Positions 1 through 8,442 of a DNA stretch of 64,000 nucleotides are shown piece by piece; the stretch's first letter is position 1, and each line of letters starts with the position of its first letter. Below the pieces are notes generated by a model. That model searched no databases. It was not told the origin of the DNA and saw only the letters and a list, made by a program, of their open reading frames with translations. The DNA comes from UBA969 sp041694635 (GTDB taxonomy: Bacteria > Planctomycetota > Planctomycetia > Gemmatales > Gemmataceae), in assembly GCA_041694635.1 (NCBI GenBank), contig JBDNHI010000010.1:1-64000 (forward strand), in the 5' to 3' direction. Both the position numbers and the translations under genes were made by a program.

Positions 1-1416
1 ACCATTACGAGTGGTGGTGATAGTAGCGGTAGAAGAAGTTCCAATAGCTACACCCGTTACGGTAACAAGCCCAGTGTTTGAAATACCTACAGTACCACTG
101 GCGGTAGCAGTGCCAGAGTAGGTGAATGCAGAGTCATAATTGCTTATTTGAACAGTAAATCCAGTAGCGGTAGAGGTAGTTGAACCGAAAGTGGGGTTAA
201 GCGCGGGTTGAATAGTTGCGGTTGGTAAGCCAGCAAAAGGATTAGTCCAACCGGTGGTACCTGCATTATAATAAATAGTGCAACCAGAAGCGGTATTAGA
301 AAATGCATTAGCTCCTACAGTAGTAGGTGCATTACCCGAAAAAGTAACGCTGGTCAGGCTACTACATAGATCAAACGCATTATATCCAATGGTGGTGATG
401 CCGCCACCAATGTTAACGCTGGTCAGGCCAGAGCAATTATAAAACGCATAATATCCTAAGGTGACGACAGAATTAGGAATGTTAACGCTGGTCAGGCTAG
501 TGCAATTTTGAAACGCACTATACCCTATGGTGACGACAGAATTACCAATGGTAACGCTGGTCAGGTTGGTGCAACCTTGAAACGCACTATATCCTATGGT
601 GATGACGGAATTAGGAATGGTAACGCTGGTTAGGCTAGTTTTATTTTGAAACGAACTAAAATCTATGACGGTGACAGGGAGACCGATTATCAAACCGGGG
701 ATATTAACTGCGCCCCCAAGCCCCGTATAAGCAGTGATGGTTACCGAGGTGCCATCACTGGTGTAAGTAAAATCACCACTTTGTGGCAGTTGCAAACCAG
801 ACTGATTCCAAATAGAGTCTGAAGCTTGAAGGCGATGCTCGATTGGACCGGTTGCAAATTCTAAGGTGGTGTCGCCACCCGAGCCAGTAATATTAGAACT
901 AGCTGCAACATCTGCTCCGGTAAGTTGAGAAAGGGAAAGCGCAAAAGCCTTCCCTGAATCAGAATTTGCAACATTACAACCATAGATAAGAATATCAGCG
1001 TCTGGGGCTAAGGAAGAAGCCCAAGAAGAAATTTCTATGTTCCTTGAATTTAAAACACCCTGATTGATGATTTGAGAGCCAAAAACAATTTGCCCATCTT
1101 CCCCGTGAGTGATAATGCGAATACTTTCCAACCCAGTTCGATTAGCAAGTTCCTTAGTAATTTGACTAACAATATCTTGATTTAAATTTATAGTGACAAT
1201 GGTGGCGTTAGCCAATTCCTGCTGAGGAACCTTAGAAAGCAAGTCTGATGTGATGATAACCAGATTATTTTCGGGTAGCTGGCTGATAAGGCCAGAGTTT
1301 ACAGCGGGAGTGATTCTTTCCTCAAGGTAAAGGAGTTCAAGTTTTGGAGAAATAGAAGATCTACGTGCTTTTCTATTTTGTGAGGTTTTAAAGAATCTGA
1401 GGAAAGAAAGAATCAT
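1..1416 (-). CDS. DUF4347 / leucine-rich-repeat (BspA-type) surface protein, 5' part (runs off left edge)
   Basis: Open frame of 472 codons from ATG at 1416 to the window edge with no stop, so the C-terminus is missing. The ribosome-binding site GGAGG lies just upstream (about 1422-1426). Residues 31-38 read LEERITPA, an N-terminal motif common on planctomycete exported proteins. Residues about 48-205 match a DUF4347 domain (IRIITHGEDGQIVFG, DILIYGCNVANSDSG), which occurs near the N-terminus of giant repeat-containing surface proteins. Residues about 245-375 are five BspA-type leucine-rich repeats of 23 residues (LTSVTIPNSV..IGYSAFQ). From about 405 a Thr/Ser-rich Ig-like repeat begins. Inferred role: cell-surface adhesion or envelope. 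The true length is unknown but probably large. Confidence 0.85.
   Translation of the reverse strand, partial: MILSFLRFFKTSQNRKARRSSISPKLELLYLEERITPAVNSGLISQLPENNLVIITSDLLSKVPQQELANATIVTINLNQDIVSQITKELANRTGLESIRIITHGEDGQIVFGSQIINQGVLNSRNIEISSWASSLAPDADILIYGCNVANSDSGKAFALSLSQLTGADVAASSNITGSGGDTTLEFATGPIEHRLQASDSIWNQSGLQLPQSGDFTYTSDGTSVTITAYTGLGGAVNIPGLIIGLPVTVIDFSSFQNKTSLTSVTIPNSVITIGYSAFQGCTNLTSVTIGNSVVTIGYSAFQNCTSLTSVNIPNSVVTLGYYAFYNCSGLTSVNIGGGITTIGYNAFDLCSSLTSVTFSGNAPTTVGANAFSNTASGCTIYYNAGTTGWTNPFAGLPTATIQPALNPTFGSTTSTATGFTVQISNYDSAFTYSGTATASGTVGISNTGLVTVTGVAIGTSSTATITTTRNG
340..660 (-). repeat. 69-bp tandem repeats encoding leucine-rich repeats
   Basis: The core aacgctggtcagg recurs at about 345, 413, 483, 552 and 621 with 69-bp spacing. 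Each unit encodes one 23-residue BspA-type repeat of the surface protein. The units keep the reading frame and have diverged mostly at variable loop positions, so this is a coding repeat. Confidence 0.85.
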
Positions 1417-1945
1417 AAAAGCCTCCGAAGGAAAGCTTGAAATAATGCATAAATTGTAAAGTAAACTGCTCCGCAAAGTCTAAATCTAAACGGCAAATAA
1501 ATGAAGACGAGGGATTTTATACACTATAAATTTCATATAAAAATTATCCTCAACAATATTCATAGTAATAAAAGTGACATACAAATAAAATTTCGTAAAT
1601 ATTCTTCCAAAAGCCCCCAATATCAATAAATACATTGGTCGCAGCTAACTTGCCTGCTTAGGGTTATAGCATTTCTAAAATTAAAAAAAATATTTGGGAT
1701 CAAGTTGCAAAGGGTTTATCGACAATCCCATAATTTGGTTGTTTGGGCAGTTTTCATCTTTTTCTGATCATCCTTTCTTTCCCAATTCTCACCCGAATAG
1801 GGGCGATTTAATTCCAACTGCGTAACTCCTAAGAATTATGAAATCAAGCTTTTCAAAAACTTCCATTCTTCCTAAATATTTGCTTCGATTTATTTATTGA
1901 CAACCCTATTTTTTAAAGGTAAATTTAATTATATTTTATACTTCT
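1417..1945. other. AT-rich intergenic region, no gene seen
   Basis: About 530 bp between the divergent surface-protein gene and the DUF1559-like gene. It is strongly AT-rich with many short poly-A/T tracts and no convincing ORF. It must hold promoters for both flanking genes, but I could not single out a firm -35/-10 pair. About 1735-1835 resembles a second intergenic site near 45.6 kb and is listed separately as a repeat. Confidence 0.6.
1735..1835. repeat. Diverged intergenic repeat, copy 1
   Basis: This stretch aligns in the same orientation with about 45578-45675, roughly three quarters identical by eye. Shared blocks are catctttt(t)ctgatc, tctttcccaa, tctcacc and gaat(a/g)ggggcg, then tccaactgc. 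The reverse complement of both copies can be read as related peptides (RPYSGENWER here, RPHSGEIWER in the other), which hints at a decayed coding element such as a transposase end. Neither copy is an intact gene and I do not recognise the family. Confidence 0.55.
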
Positions 1946-1957
1946 TGAAAGACTACT

Positions 1958-2942
1958 ATAGGATCACGAAAATCCCTCATTAAATTAGGTTTCACCCTTA
2001 TTGAATTACTTGTTGTAATAGCAATTATCGCAATTCTCATAGGTTTATTACTTCCAGCAATCCAAAAAGTTCGCGAAGCCGCAGCGCGAATGCAATGCCA
2101 GAACGACTTAAAGCAAATCGGATTAGCAATTCACAACAGTCATGACACCAACGGGGCTTTACCTTATGGTGGGGGTCCAGTCCCCTGCAGGTGGTTATGG
2201 GCACTCCTTCTGGATTCTCTTGCTACCCTACCTAGAGCAAGACAACCTTTACAAGCAACTTGATTTACTAGGTACAACTAATGGAAACACCGGGTTAGTT
2301 TATACTGGTACGAATGTGGCGAATGGCGCAGTTTTAAGCAGTAAAATAATTCCTTCTTTGTTATGCCCTTCCTCTTCCTTACCGAAGTTTGTTTTAGTTG
2401 GTTCAACTCCGGGCCGAGGAATTATGTCACCGACCTACACTGGAATTTCAGGAGCGGTTGATCACCCTTCAATGCTTGATCGCGATAGCGAATCCTATGC
2501 ACATTATGGCAAGGGAAAAATCTCAAAGGGCGGTGCTCTTTGTTCCCACGAACGCAAAAAGTTTACGGATGTAACGGATGGAACCTCTTCAACGATAGTT
2601 GTTGCAGAACAGTCAGACTTTTGCATAGATGTGAACAAAGCGAAATTAGATTGTAGGAGTGATTTTGGCCATAGCTTTTCGATGGGCCCTGGCCCTGCAG
2701 CAGAAAATCGACATTGGAACCTTACTAGTGTTCGATACCGCATCAATGATAAAACTTGGGAAAATCGTGGTGTCAGTGAAGTTTTTTATGGGCAAAACCG
2801 ACCTTTGCAGTCGTCTCATTCCAGTGGTATTAATGCTGTTTTCCTTGATGGTGGAGTAAGGTTCCTTACCGATTCTCTTTCCTTACAGACCCTCTATAAT
2901 TTATCAAACATTAATGATGGAAAAATCTCAACCGATTATTAA
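1958..2942 (+). pseudogene. DUF1559 prepilin-like protein, frameshifted and lacking a normal start
   Basis: The N-terminal frame (from about 1958) encodes GFTLIELLVVIAIIAIL and then KVREAAARMQCQNDLKQIG, a type IV-pilin-like methylation signal and DUF1559 start. The C-terminal frame, open from 2142 to 2942, carries LLLPYLEQ and the family's H-X9-DG motif (HSSGINAVFLDGG). The frames differ by one base. Removing one C from the CCCC run near 2177-2180 (or one G from the preceding G run) joins them into PYGGGPVPAGGYGH. No ATG, GTG or TTG lies between the in-frame stop at 1946 and the pilin motif; ATA at 1958 sits where ATG is expected. It is either a recent pseudogene or affected by a sequence error. 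The gene is followed 20 bp later by its usual lipoprotein neighbour. Confidence 0.75.
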
Positions 2943-2962
2943 TATCTTGCTCGGAGTTACTG

Positions 2963-3403
2963 ATGTCTCGCCTTATTACTTCAACTATTCTTTCTTTTAT
3001 TCTGATTCTTACCGGTTGCGGTCAAGAAGAATCTCGGGGCACCGCATCGGGAATGGTTACCTTAGACGGCGTACCACTAACCGAAGGAACTATTGTTTTT
3101 GAAAATACTGTTAAAGGAATAGCCCTAACAGGGCCAATCCTTGCGGATGGAAGTTATAAACTTGCATCTCATAAAGGTGTGGGTTTGGCAACGGGGACCT
3201 ATAAAATTTCAATATCTCCTGCAGGAATGCTGCGTTCCTCAGATGAGATTCCACTTGTAGGAAAAAATCCTCCACCTCCTAAGGATGTTAGTAAATCTCT
3301 TATACCCAACAAATACCGGAGCGGGGTTACAAGTGGACTAAACGCCGAGGTTAACGAAGGTACAAATCCTCGTTACAACTTTGATTTAGAAACGAAAAAA
3401 TAG
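2963..3403 (+). CDS. Small lipoprotein with carboxypeptidase-regulatory-like fold
   Basis: A 146-residue protein with a lipoprotein signal peptide (hydrophobic stretch, then lipobox LTGC at about residues 16-19), so it is probably membrane-anchored. The rest (ASGMVTLDGVPLTEGTIVFE ... GSYKLAS ... GTYKISI) has the short beta-strand pattern of transthyretin-like or carboxypeptidase-regulatory-like domains seen in many planctomycete lipoproteins beside DUF1559 genes. The ATG follows CGGAGTTACTG. It sits 20 bp after the damaged DUF1559 gene and is probably co-transcribed with it. The specific function is unknown. Confidence 0.75.
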   Translation: MSRLITSTILSFILILTGCGQEESRGTASGMVTLDGVPLTEGTIVFENTVKGIALTGPILADGSYKLASHKGVGLATGTYKISISPAGMLRSSDEIPLVGKNPPPPKDVSKSLIPNKYRSGVTSGLNAEVNEGTNPRYNFDLETKK

Positions 3404-3433
3404 AAGATAGATTTCAATAATTATTCAAAAAAC

Positions 3434-4549
3434 TTAAATAAGATTTTTTACTAATTGAAAGATAGCCTGAGCGGCGTAGGCGCCCGATAAAAAAGCACCT
3501 TCAATCCTGCCACCATTAAGCCAATCCCCACAAGCTAATAATCCTATTTTGGGATCAATAAAACAATTATGTAATTGTGGAAGATGGCCCATGCTATAAC
3601 GCCAGCGATGTGAAGTACGAAAATAAACTTTTGGCAAATCTATTCGAGTAGCTTCAGAAAATGCCTTGCAAAGGTTGGTGGCAACAATTTGTGGATTATC
3701 TTCAAGATGAAGGTTAGACCAATCAGGATTTCCGTGCAATACCCACGAATCATATTGGGTATTTCGCCCCGGTTTGGAACTATCTCGTGAAACCCAAGAC
3801 AAAGGCGAATTATGAATAAACGCACCATCCCAAGGAACTTCATAAGGGGTTTCAAAGGCCACTAACACCGCCCAACAGGGAGCCATTAAAGCTTGAGATA
3901 TGTTCAACCCAATAGGGAATTTAGAAAGCAATTCTGCTGATTGAGGTCCGGGCAAAGTATTGACTAAAAAGTTGAAGGGTTGAAAAAAGTTCGCCTTCTC
4001 GTCAGTAAGTTCCCATCCACTGTTTTTCCGACAAACTTGCATAATTTTAGTATCAAGATGAATGTTTAATCCTTGACTAAGATAAGAAGCCAAAGAAGAC
4101 ATTTTTGGGACGCCTACAAATCGCTGCTGTAACTGGGTATCAGTAGCAATAAAATCTTGAAGTTTTATAATCCGCCCACCCCAAGGGGCAACAATGTTTA
4201 GGTTTTGCCAATCGTTAACAAACCTAGAGAAAAGGGGATGGCGCGCAGTAAAGTATTGGGCACCGTGATCGAAGGCTAAATTAGGATCAATTTTTCTAGT
4301 AGAAATTCGTCCTCCGGGTGCCCTACTTTTATCAAAAACAGTGACACTAAAGCCAAGATTATGAAGCGTGCGAGCACAGATTAGCCCAGAAATACCAGCC
4401 CCAATAATAGCAACTTTTTGAGTGTTAATTCCTAAGGGATATGGTGCAACATTAAAAAACAAATCAGGGTTGAATTCTTCAAATTGCTTTTCTACAGATT
4501 TTACCCCATCTGATAAATTTTCATAACGAAAGTTGTTCATATCCAACAA
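3434..4549 (-). CDS. Renalase-like FAD/NAD(P)-dependent amine oxidoreductase
   Basis: Up to 371 residues. The FAD-binding Rossmann motif IIGAGISGL lies at about residues 48-56, followed by DKSRAPGGRIST and the FDHGAQYFTAR motif typical of renalase-like flavoproteins. The C-terminal FAD signature GDWLNGGRIEGAFLSG is near residues 335-352. About 44 residues precede the Rossmann fold, longer than usual, and the start is uncertain: TTG at 4549 or ATG at 4540. The family oxidises reduced pyridine nucleotide isomers or amines; the bacterial substrate here is unknown. It converges on the lipoprotein gene across 30 bp. Confidence 0.8.
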   Translation of the reverse strand: MLDMNNFRYENLSDGVKSVEKQFEEFNPDLFFNVAPYPLGINTQKVAIIGAGISGLICARTLHNLGFSVTVFDKSRAPGGRISTRKIDPNLAFDHGAQYFTARHPLFSRFVNDWQNLNIVAPWGGRIIKLQDFIATDTQLQQRFVGVPKMSSLASYLSQGLNIHLDTKIMQVCRKNSGWELTDEKANFFQPFNFLVNTLPGPQSAELLSKFPIGLNISQALMAPCWAVLVAFETPYEVPWDGAFIHNSPLSWVSRDSSKPGRNTQYDSWVLHGNPDWSNLHLEDNPQIVATNLCKAFSEATRIDLPKVYFRTSHRWRYSMGHLPQLHNCFIDPKIGLLACGDWLNGGRIEGAFLSGAYAAQAIFQLVKNLI

Positions 4550-4659
4550 TCTTAAAGGGAAATTAATTAATCAAACTCATTGATATACTTCAAACAATAG
4601 CATTTCAATAAAGGCTTTTAGTATGGTAAAAAACAAAAGAGAAATCAGACATTATGATT

Positions 4660-5967
4660 TTACTGAGCAAGTGATGCGCAAATAATTTCTTGATCATTAC
4701 GCCAGAAAATGCACTTATTAGCAAAAGCTGGAAAAGACCATAAGACATCACGATTAAATGCAGAATTAGTAGGGCTAAGAAGTTTAGTCCTGCTCAATTC
4801 TTCATAGTTTTTCTCATTCAAACGAGCACAAATAAGTTCACCCATTTCATTAGCAAGGTAATAAAAACCGTGATTTTTAACGAGAAATGCAGTGCCATGC
4901 GTATTGCGTTTGCCAGTAGTAGGTTTAAAATCTTGCCAAAGTCTTTCGCCAGAATTAATACGAAAAGCGCCTAGCCAACCTTGATGACAATCCGTGCCAT
5001 AAACGATACCGTTTTCAACCAACGGTGTACTATTACAAGGGTAAAGGGCGTTGTTACGGTTTCCCTGCCAAGCGATAGAGGCAGCGGGTTTAGCTTTTGC
5101 GAGTAAGATGCCAGCTCCAATACTGCCAATGCCCCCCGCAAAGAGAAAATCTCCATCTTTAATAGGAGCACAAACCGCCATTCCATAATTAGGTTTAAGA
5201 GGTAGAGACCAAAAAAGTTTTCCAGTAGAAGGCTCTAAGCTATTAATTTTATCAGCATCCCAAATAAGTAGCTGATTAGTTCCCCCCGCCTGAATGATAG
5301 AAGGTGGGCAGTACCCCGATTCAGAAGCAGAAATAGCACGCCATAGTTCTTTTCCATTATCTTTATCAAATGCAACTACAACACTACCTTCACCGCCGAT
5401 TAAACAATAAACGATTTTACCGACAATAAGGGGATGACCACAAAAGCCCCAAAGAGGGGTAGGAGCGTTGAAATCTTTTTTAAAATCCTTGGTCCAAACA
5501 GGCTTCCCGGTCTGCACATCTAGGCAGTAGAAATTCCCTTCCGCTCCCAATCCGTAAACTTTCCCATCAACAACAGAAGGCGTAACCCTTGGGCCCGAAG
5601 CATAAGAAATTTTATAAGCCACAGGGTATTCGTACTTCCATAAAAGGGTACCATTTAAAGCGTCAAAGCATAGAAGTCTTTCGGTACCCAAGCGTGCATC
5701 GCGTTTATTAAAATCGTTAGTACTATCGCCTGAAGTTACGATAAAGTCGGAAATGAATACTTTGTTTCCAGAAACAGCAGGGCCAGAGAATCCCCCAGCA
5801 ACTTTCCCTTTCCAAAGGATTTTAAGCCCCTCTTTAGGAAACTCCCGAAGAATACCCTGCTCATTCCAAATACCATTTCTGGTAGGCCCCATCCATTGAG
5901 GCCATTCCTCAGCGATTAAGAAGGAAGGAACTAATAAGCATAAAAACAAAGCAAAAAATATTCTCAT
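4660..5967 (-). CDS. Secreted PQQ-like beta-propeller protein
   Basis: A 435-residue protein. ATG at 5967 is preferred over TTG at 5973 because AAAGGA precedes it at normal spacing. An N-terminal signal peptide (MRIFFALFLCLLVPSFLIA) is followed by EEWPQWMGPTRNGIW, the usual opening of planctomycete PQQ-repeat proteins. Repeated blades of the type GKVYGLGAEGNFYCLDVQTGKPVWTK and GSVVVAFDKDNGKELWR show an outer-membrane/BamB-like propeller. The protein is probably periplasmic. Whether it binds PQQ or serves as a scaffold cannot be told, and no dehydrogenase catalytic domain is evident. Confidence 0.85.
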   Translation of the reverse strand: MRIFFALFLCLLVPSFLIAEEWPQWMGPTRNGIWNEQGILREFPKEGLKILWKGKVAGGFSGPAVSGNKVFISDFIVTSGDSTNDFNKRDARLGTERLLCFDALNGTLLWKYEYPVAYKISYASGPRVTPSVVDGKVYGLGAEGNFYCLDVQTGKPVWTKDFKKDFNAPTPLWGFCGHPLIVGKIVYCLIGGEGSVVVAFDKDNGKELWRAISASESGYCPPSIIQAGGTNQLLIWDADKINSLEPSTGKLFWSLPLKPNYGMAVCAPIKDGDFLFAGGIGSIGAGILLAKAKPAASIAWQGNRNNALYPCNSTPLVENGIVYGTDCHQGWLGAFRINSGERLWQDFKPTTGKRNTHGTAFLVKNHGFYYLANEMGELICARLNEKNYEELSRTKLLSPTNSAFNRDVLWSFPAFANKCIFWRNDQEIICASLAQ

Positions 5968-6059
5968 AATCAATTTCCTTTAATAACTGATGGACACAAA
6001 GATTATCATCAGGGAATTAAATCAGAGAATCAAGAGAATCAACAAAGGATGAGGGAAAT

Positions 6060-6474
6060 TTATCCAACAAATGCTCCTCCAACAAAACCAGTTGGAAATG
6101 CAAAGAAATCATCAATAAGCTTAGTAAAATGCTCAAACACACGAATTTCAGAAAGTGAATCAGAAAACGGGGCAGTCAAAATATCTACGGTCCCATCACC
6201 TGTAATATCACCCCAGCAATTTAAACCCTGCAACGAAAAACTGAATCAAATGCATAAAAATTCACTTCAGTTTTCGCAAATGGATCATAAATACTTACTT
6301 GTGGACCACCACCAGCATTAGCACCATTGATAATTAGTTTGGAATTTCACTTCCATCCCAAACGCGAATAGCACATTCTAACCTTTCTTCTAGAGGTTCA
6401 ATCGCAGGAAAAAACCTGCGTTTAGATTTATAAACATTACGAAACTGAAAAACATTTCTTTTATTAAAAGGCAT
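6060..6474 (-). pseudogene. FG-GAP repeat surface protein relic (truncated, frameshifted)
   Basis: The ATG at 6474, preceded by GGAAGGA, begins a peptide ending in FFPAIEPLEERL, an LE.R-type export motif. The frame stops soon after (DGSEIPN), but other frames continue a recognisable FG-GAP-like repeat: IINGANAGGGPQVSIYDP then NFYAFDSVFR, and after another shift GDITGDGTVDILTAP and IRVFE, ending at the stop at 6060. This is the repeat pattern of large planctomycete FG-GAP proteins compressed into about 400 bp with at least two frameshifts and internal loss. The remaining flanks (5968-6059 and 6475-6705) show no gene. Confidence 0.75.
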
Positions 6475-6705
6475 TGAATCATCCTTCCAAAAACTAATTA
6501 GGTAGAAAAAGTCTAAGGCCGCCATAGCACTAAGCTATTTAAAAAATTTGGATGACCTGAAGTTGAAAGTAAAAATCAGGCAATCTATAAGTTCAGACGA
6601 AATGAAAAAAATTTACTAACAATCGAATACAGATTTTTTTCAAAGATGAATTCTTTATGAAAATCTGTGTTATAAATTAATGTAATCTTAATTTTCAAAA
6701 TAATT

Positions 6706-6969
6706 GTGAATGGATACCAAGTGAAACTTTATCACGAGCCCTTTTATCGGTTTGCATTTTCAGAACAAAGGAAGATTGAAAAAATTCATCTTCCTGAGGC
6801 AAAACCTCTTTGCAACATCGTGATTTGCAAAAAGCCTATACTTAGCGAATTAGAAACCGACATTATTGAGCAAGGCAAAACCGATTCAGAAGGCTGGGTC
6901 AAATTCTCAAAACCTTTAATCGTAATGCCAGGAGATGTATTCTACGCTTTCTTAAAGGATCCTATATGA
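6706..6969 (+). CDS. Small hypothetical protein coupled to the sulfatase
   Basis: An 87-residue open frame starting with GTG. No clear ribosome-binding site is seen before it, which lowers confidence. Its stop overlaps the sulfatase start in an ATGA arrangement, which favours a real, translationally coupled gene. The sequence (KLYHEPFYRFAFSEQRKIEK ... DSEGWVKFSKPLIVMPGDVFYAFL) is mixed alpha/beta, without signal peptide or membrane segment, and I do not recognise the family. Confidence 0.5.
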   Translation: MNGYQVKLYHEPFYRFAFSEQRKIEKIHLPEAKPLCNIVICKKPILSELETDIIEQGKTDSEGWVKFSKPLIVMPGDVFYAFLKDPI

Positions 6970-8411
6970 ACTTAGCACCATTAGTTCTTGCTATTTTTCC
7001 AAGTCTTTACCTTGGATTATTACCACAGAAAACTGAAACAAAACCGAATATCATTTTCATAATGGCAGATGATTTGCGTACCGAACTTGCATCGTATGGG
7101 GCCAAAACAATAACCCCTAATTTAACAAAACTTGCCTCCATAAGCAGGCAATTTGATCGGGCTTATTGCCAACAACCCTTGTGCAACCCCTCCCGGTCTT
7201 CAATGCTTACGGGCTTCAGGCCCGATACCCTAAAACAATGGAATAACAGCACTCATTTTCGAGAGCTAAACCCTAATGTAAAAACACTGCCACAACTTTT
7301 TAAAGAGAATGGCTATGAATCGAGGTGCGTAGGCAAAATTTTCCATAACTGGCATACCGAAATCAAAGGTGACCCTTCTTCTTGGAGTTCTCCAGAATTT
7401 CTTCACTACGCTGCACATCTGGATGATTTGCCCAAGGTCAATGGCACACTTCCTATCGACCACGCAAAAACTGCAAAATGCGAGTGCAGAGATGTTCCAG
7501 ACAATGCATATTTCGATGGGCGAGTTGCGGAAGAAGCTGTTAACATTTTAGAACAAATAAAAGAAAAACCATTTTTTCTTGCAGTGGGATTTTGGAAACC
7601 TCACGCACCTTTTAATGCACCTAAGAAATATTGGGACCTCTACCAGCGTCATCAAATTCCAGTTCTTAATTCTGCAAAACCGTTAAATGCGCCAGATATT
7701 GCCTTTCATGATAATCGAGAAATACTTGGAATTCCACCCCAGCAAATCACTTTTACACCCGAAAATATCAAAGAAATTAGGCACGGTTATTTCGCTAACA
7801 TCAGTTACCTCGATGCCCAAATAGGTAAAATCCTTGATGCCATTAAAACCCACGACCTTTTTAAAAATACAATTATTGTGTTTTTAGGTGACCATGGCTA
7901 TCACTTAGGTGAGCATAGTTTATGGGGTAAAACATCTTGCTTTGAATTTGATGCAAAGGTTCCACTCATTATTTATAAACCAGAAATACCTTACCCAGGC
8001 ACTAAAACTACTGCAATTGTTGAATGCTTAGATTTGTACCCAACGCTTACAGAAATATGCAAATTTAAACTGCCAACAAAGGTTGAAGGAACTAGCTTAG
8101 TCCCATTATTAAATAACCCTAATTACAAAAATAACAACATTGCATTTACCCAACACCCAAGGCCAGCCTATTATGATCGTGAACCCTCAAAAATGCCAAC
8201 GCATATGGGGTACAGTATTAGAACCGATAAAATCCGTTACACCGAATGGCGAAACTGGAAAACTGGAGAAACCGATTGGGCTGAACTTTATGACCATACT
8301 TCCGATACAACCGAACTAACCAACTTTATTAGCGAAAATAAGTATCTCGATGAAAAAACTAAAGCCAAGAATCTTTTGCAAAGTCAATTTCCCAAAAAGA
8401 CAAAACCCTAG
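6966..8411 (+). CDS. Sulfatase, iduronate-2-sulfatase-like
   Basis: A 481-residue secreted sulfatase. After a short hydrophobic leader (about residues 1-18) come NIIFIMADDLR (metal ligands, about 28-38) and CNPSRSSMLTG at 73-83, the C-x-P-S-R signature whose cysteine is converted to formylglycine. GDHGYHLGEHSLWGK near residue 308 supplies further metal and substrate ligands. The overall arrangement (KIFH, FWKPHAPF, GDHGYHLGEH) is that of planctomycete iduronate-2-sulfatase-like enzymes. Expected role: hydrolysis of sulfate esters on polysaccharides outside the cytoplasm. The exact glycan is not predictable. It needs a formylglycine-generating enzyme, not seen in this window. Confidence 0.9.
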   Translation: MNLAPLVLAIFPSLYLGLLPQKTETKPNIIFIMADDLRTELASYGAKTITPNLTKLASISRQFDRAYCQQPLCNPSRSSMLTGFRPDTLKQWNNSTHFRELNPNVKTLPQLFKENGYESRCVGKIFHNWHTEIKGDPSSWSSPEFLHYAAHLDDLPKVNGTLPIDHAKTAKCECRDVPDNAYFDGRVAEEAVNILEQIKEKPFFLAVGFWKPHAPFNAPKKYWDLYQRHQIPVLNSAKPLNAPDIAFHDNREILGIPPQQITFTPENIKEIRHGYFANISYLDAQIGKILDAIKTHDLFKNTIIVFLGDHGYHLGEHSLWGKTSCFEFDAKVPLIIYKPEIPYPGTKTTAIVECLDLYPTLTEICKFKLPTKVEGTSLVPLLNNPNYKNNNIAFTQHPRPAYYDREPSKMPTHMGYSIRTDKIRYTEWRNWKTGETDWAELYDHTSDTTELTNFISENKYLDEKTKAKNLLQSQFPKKTKP

Positions 8412-8442
8412 ACCATTCTTTACTTTAAACGGTATTTAAAAA

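Noticed and set aside
340..660. Regular 69-bp spacing that could suggest a CRISPR array
   Set aside because: The units are in frame within a long ORF, encode leucine-rich repeats, and have no unique spacers between identical repeats.
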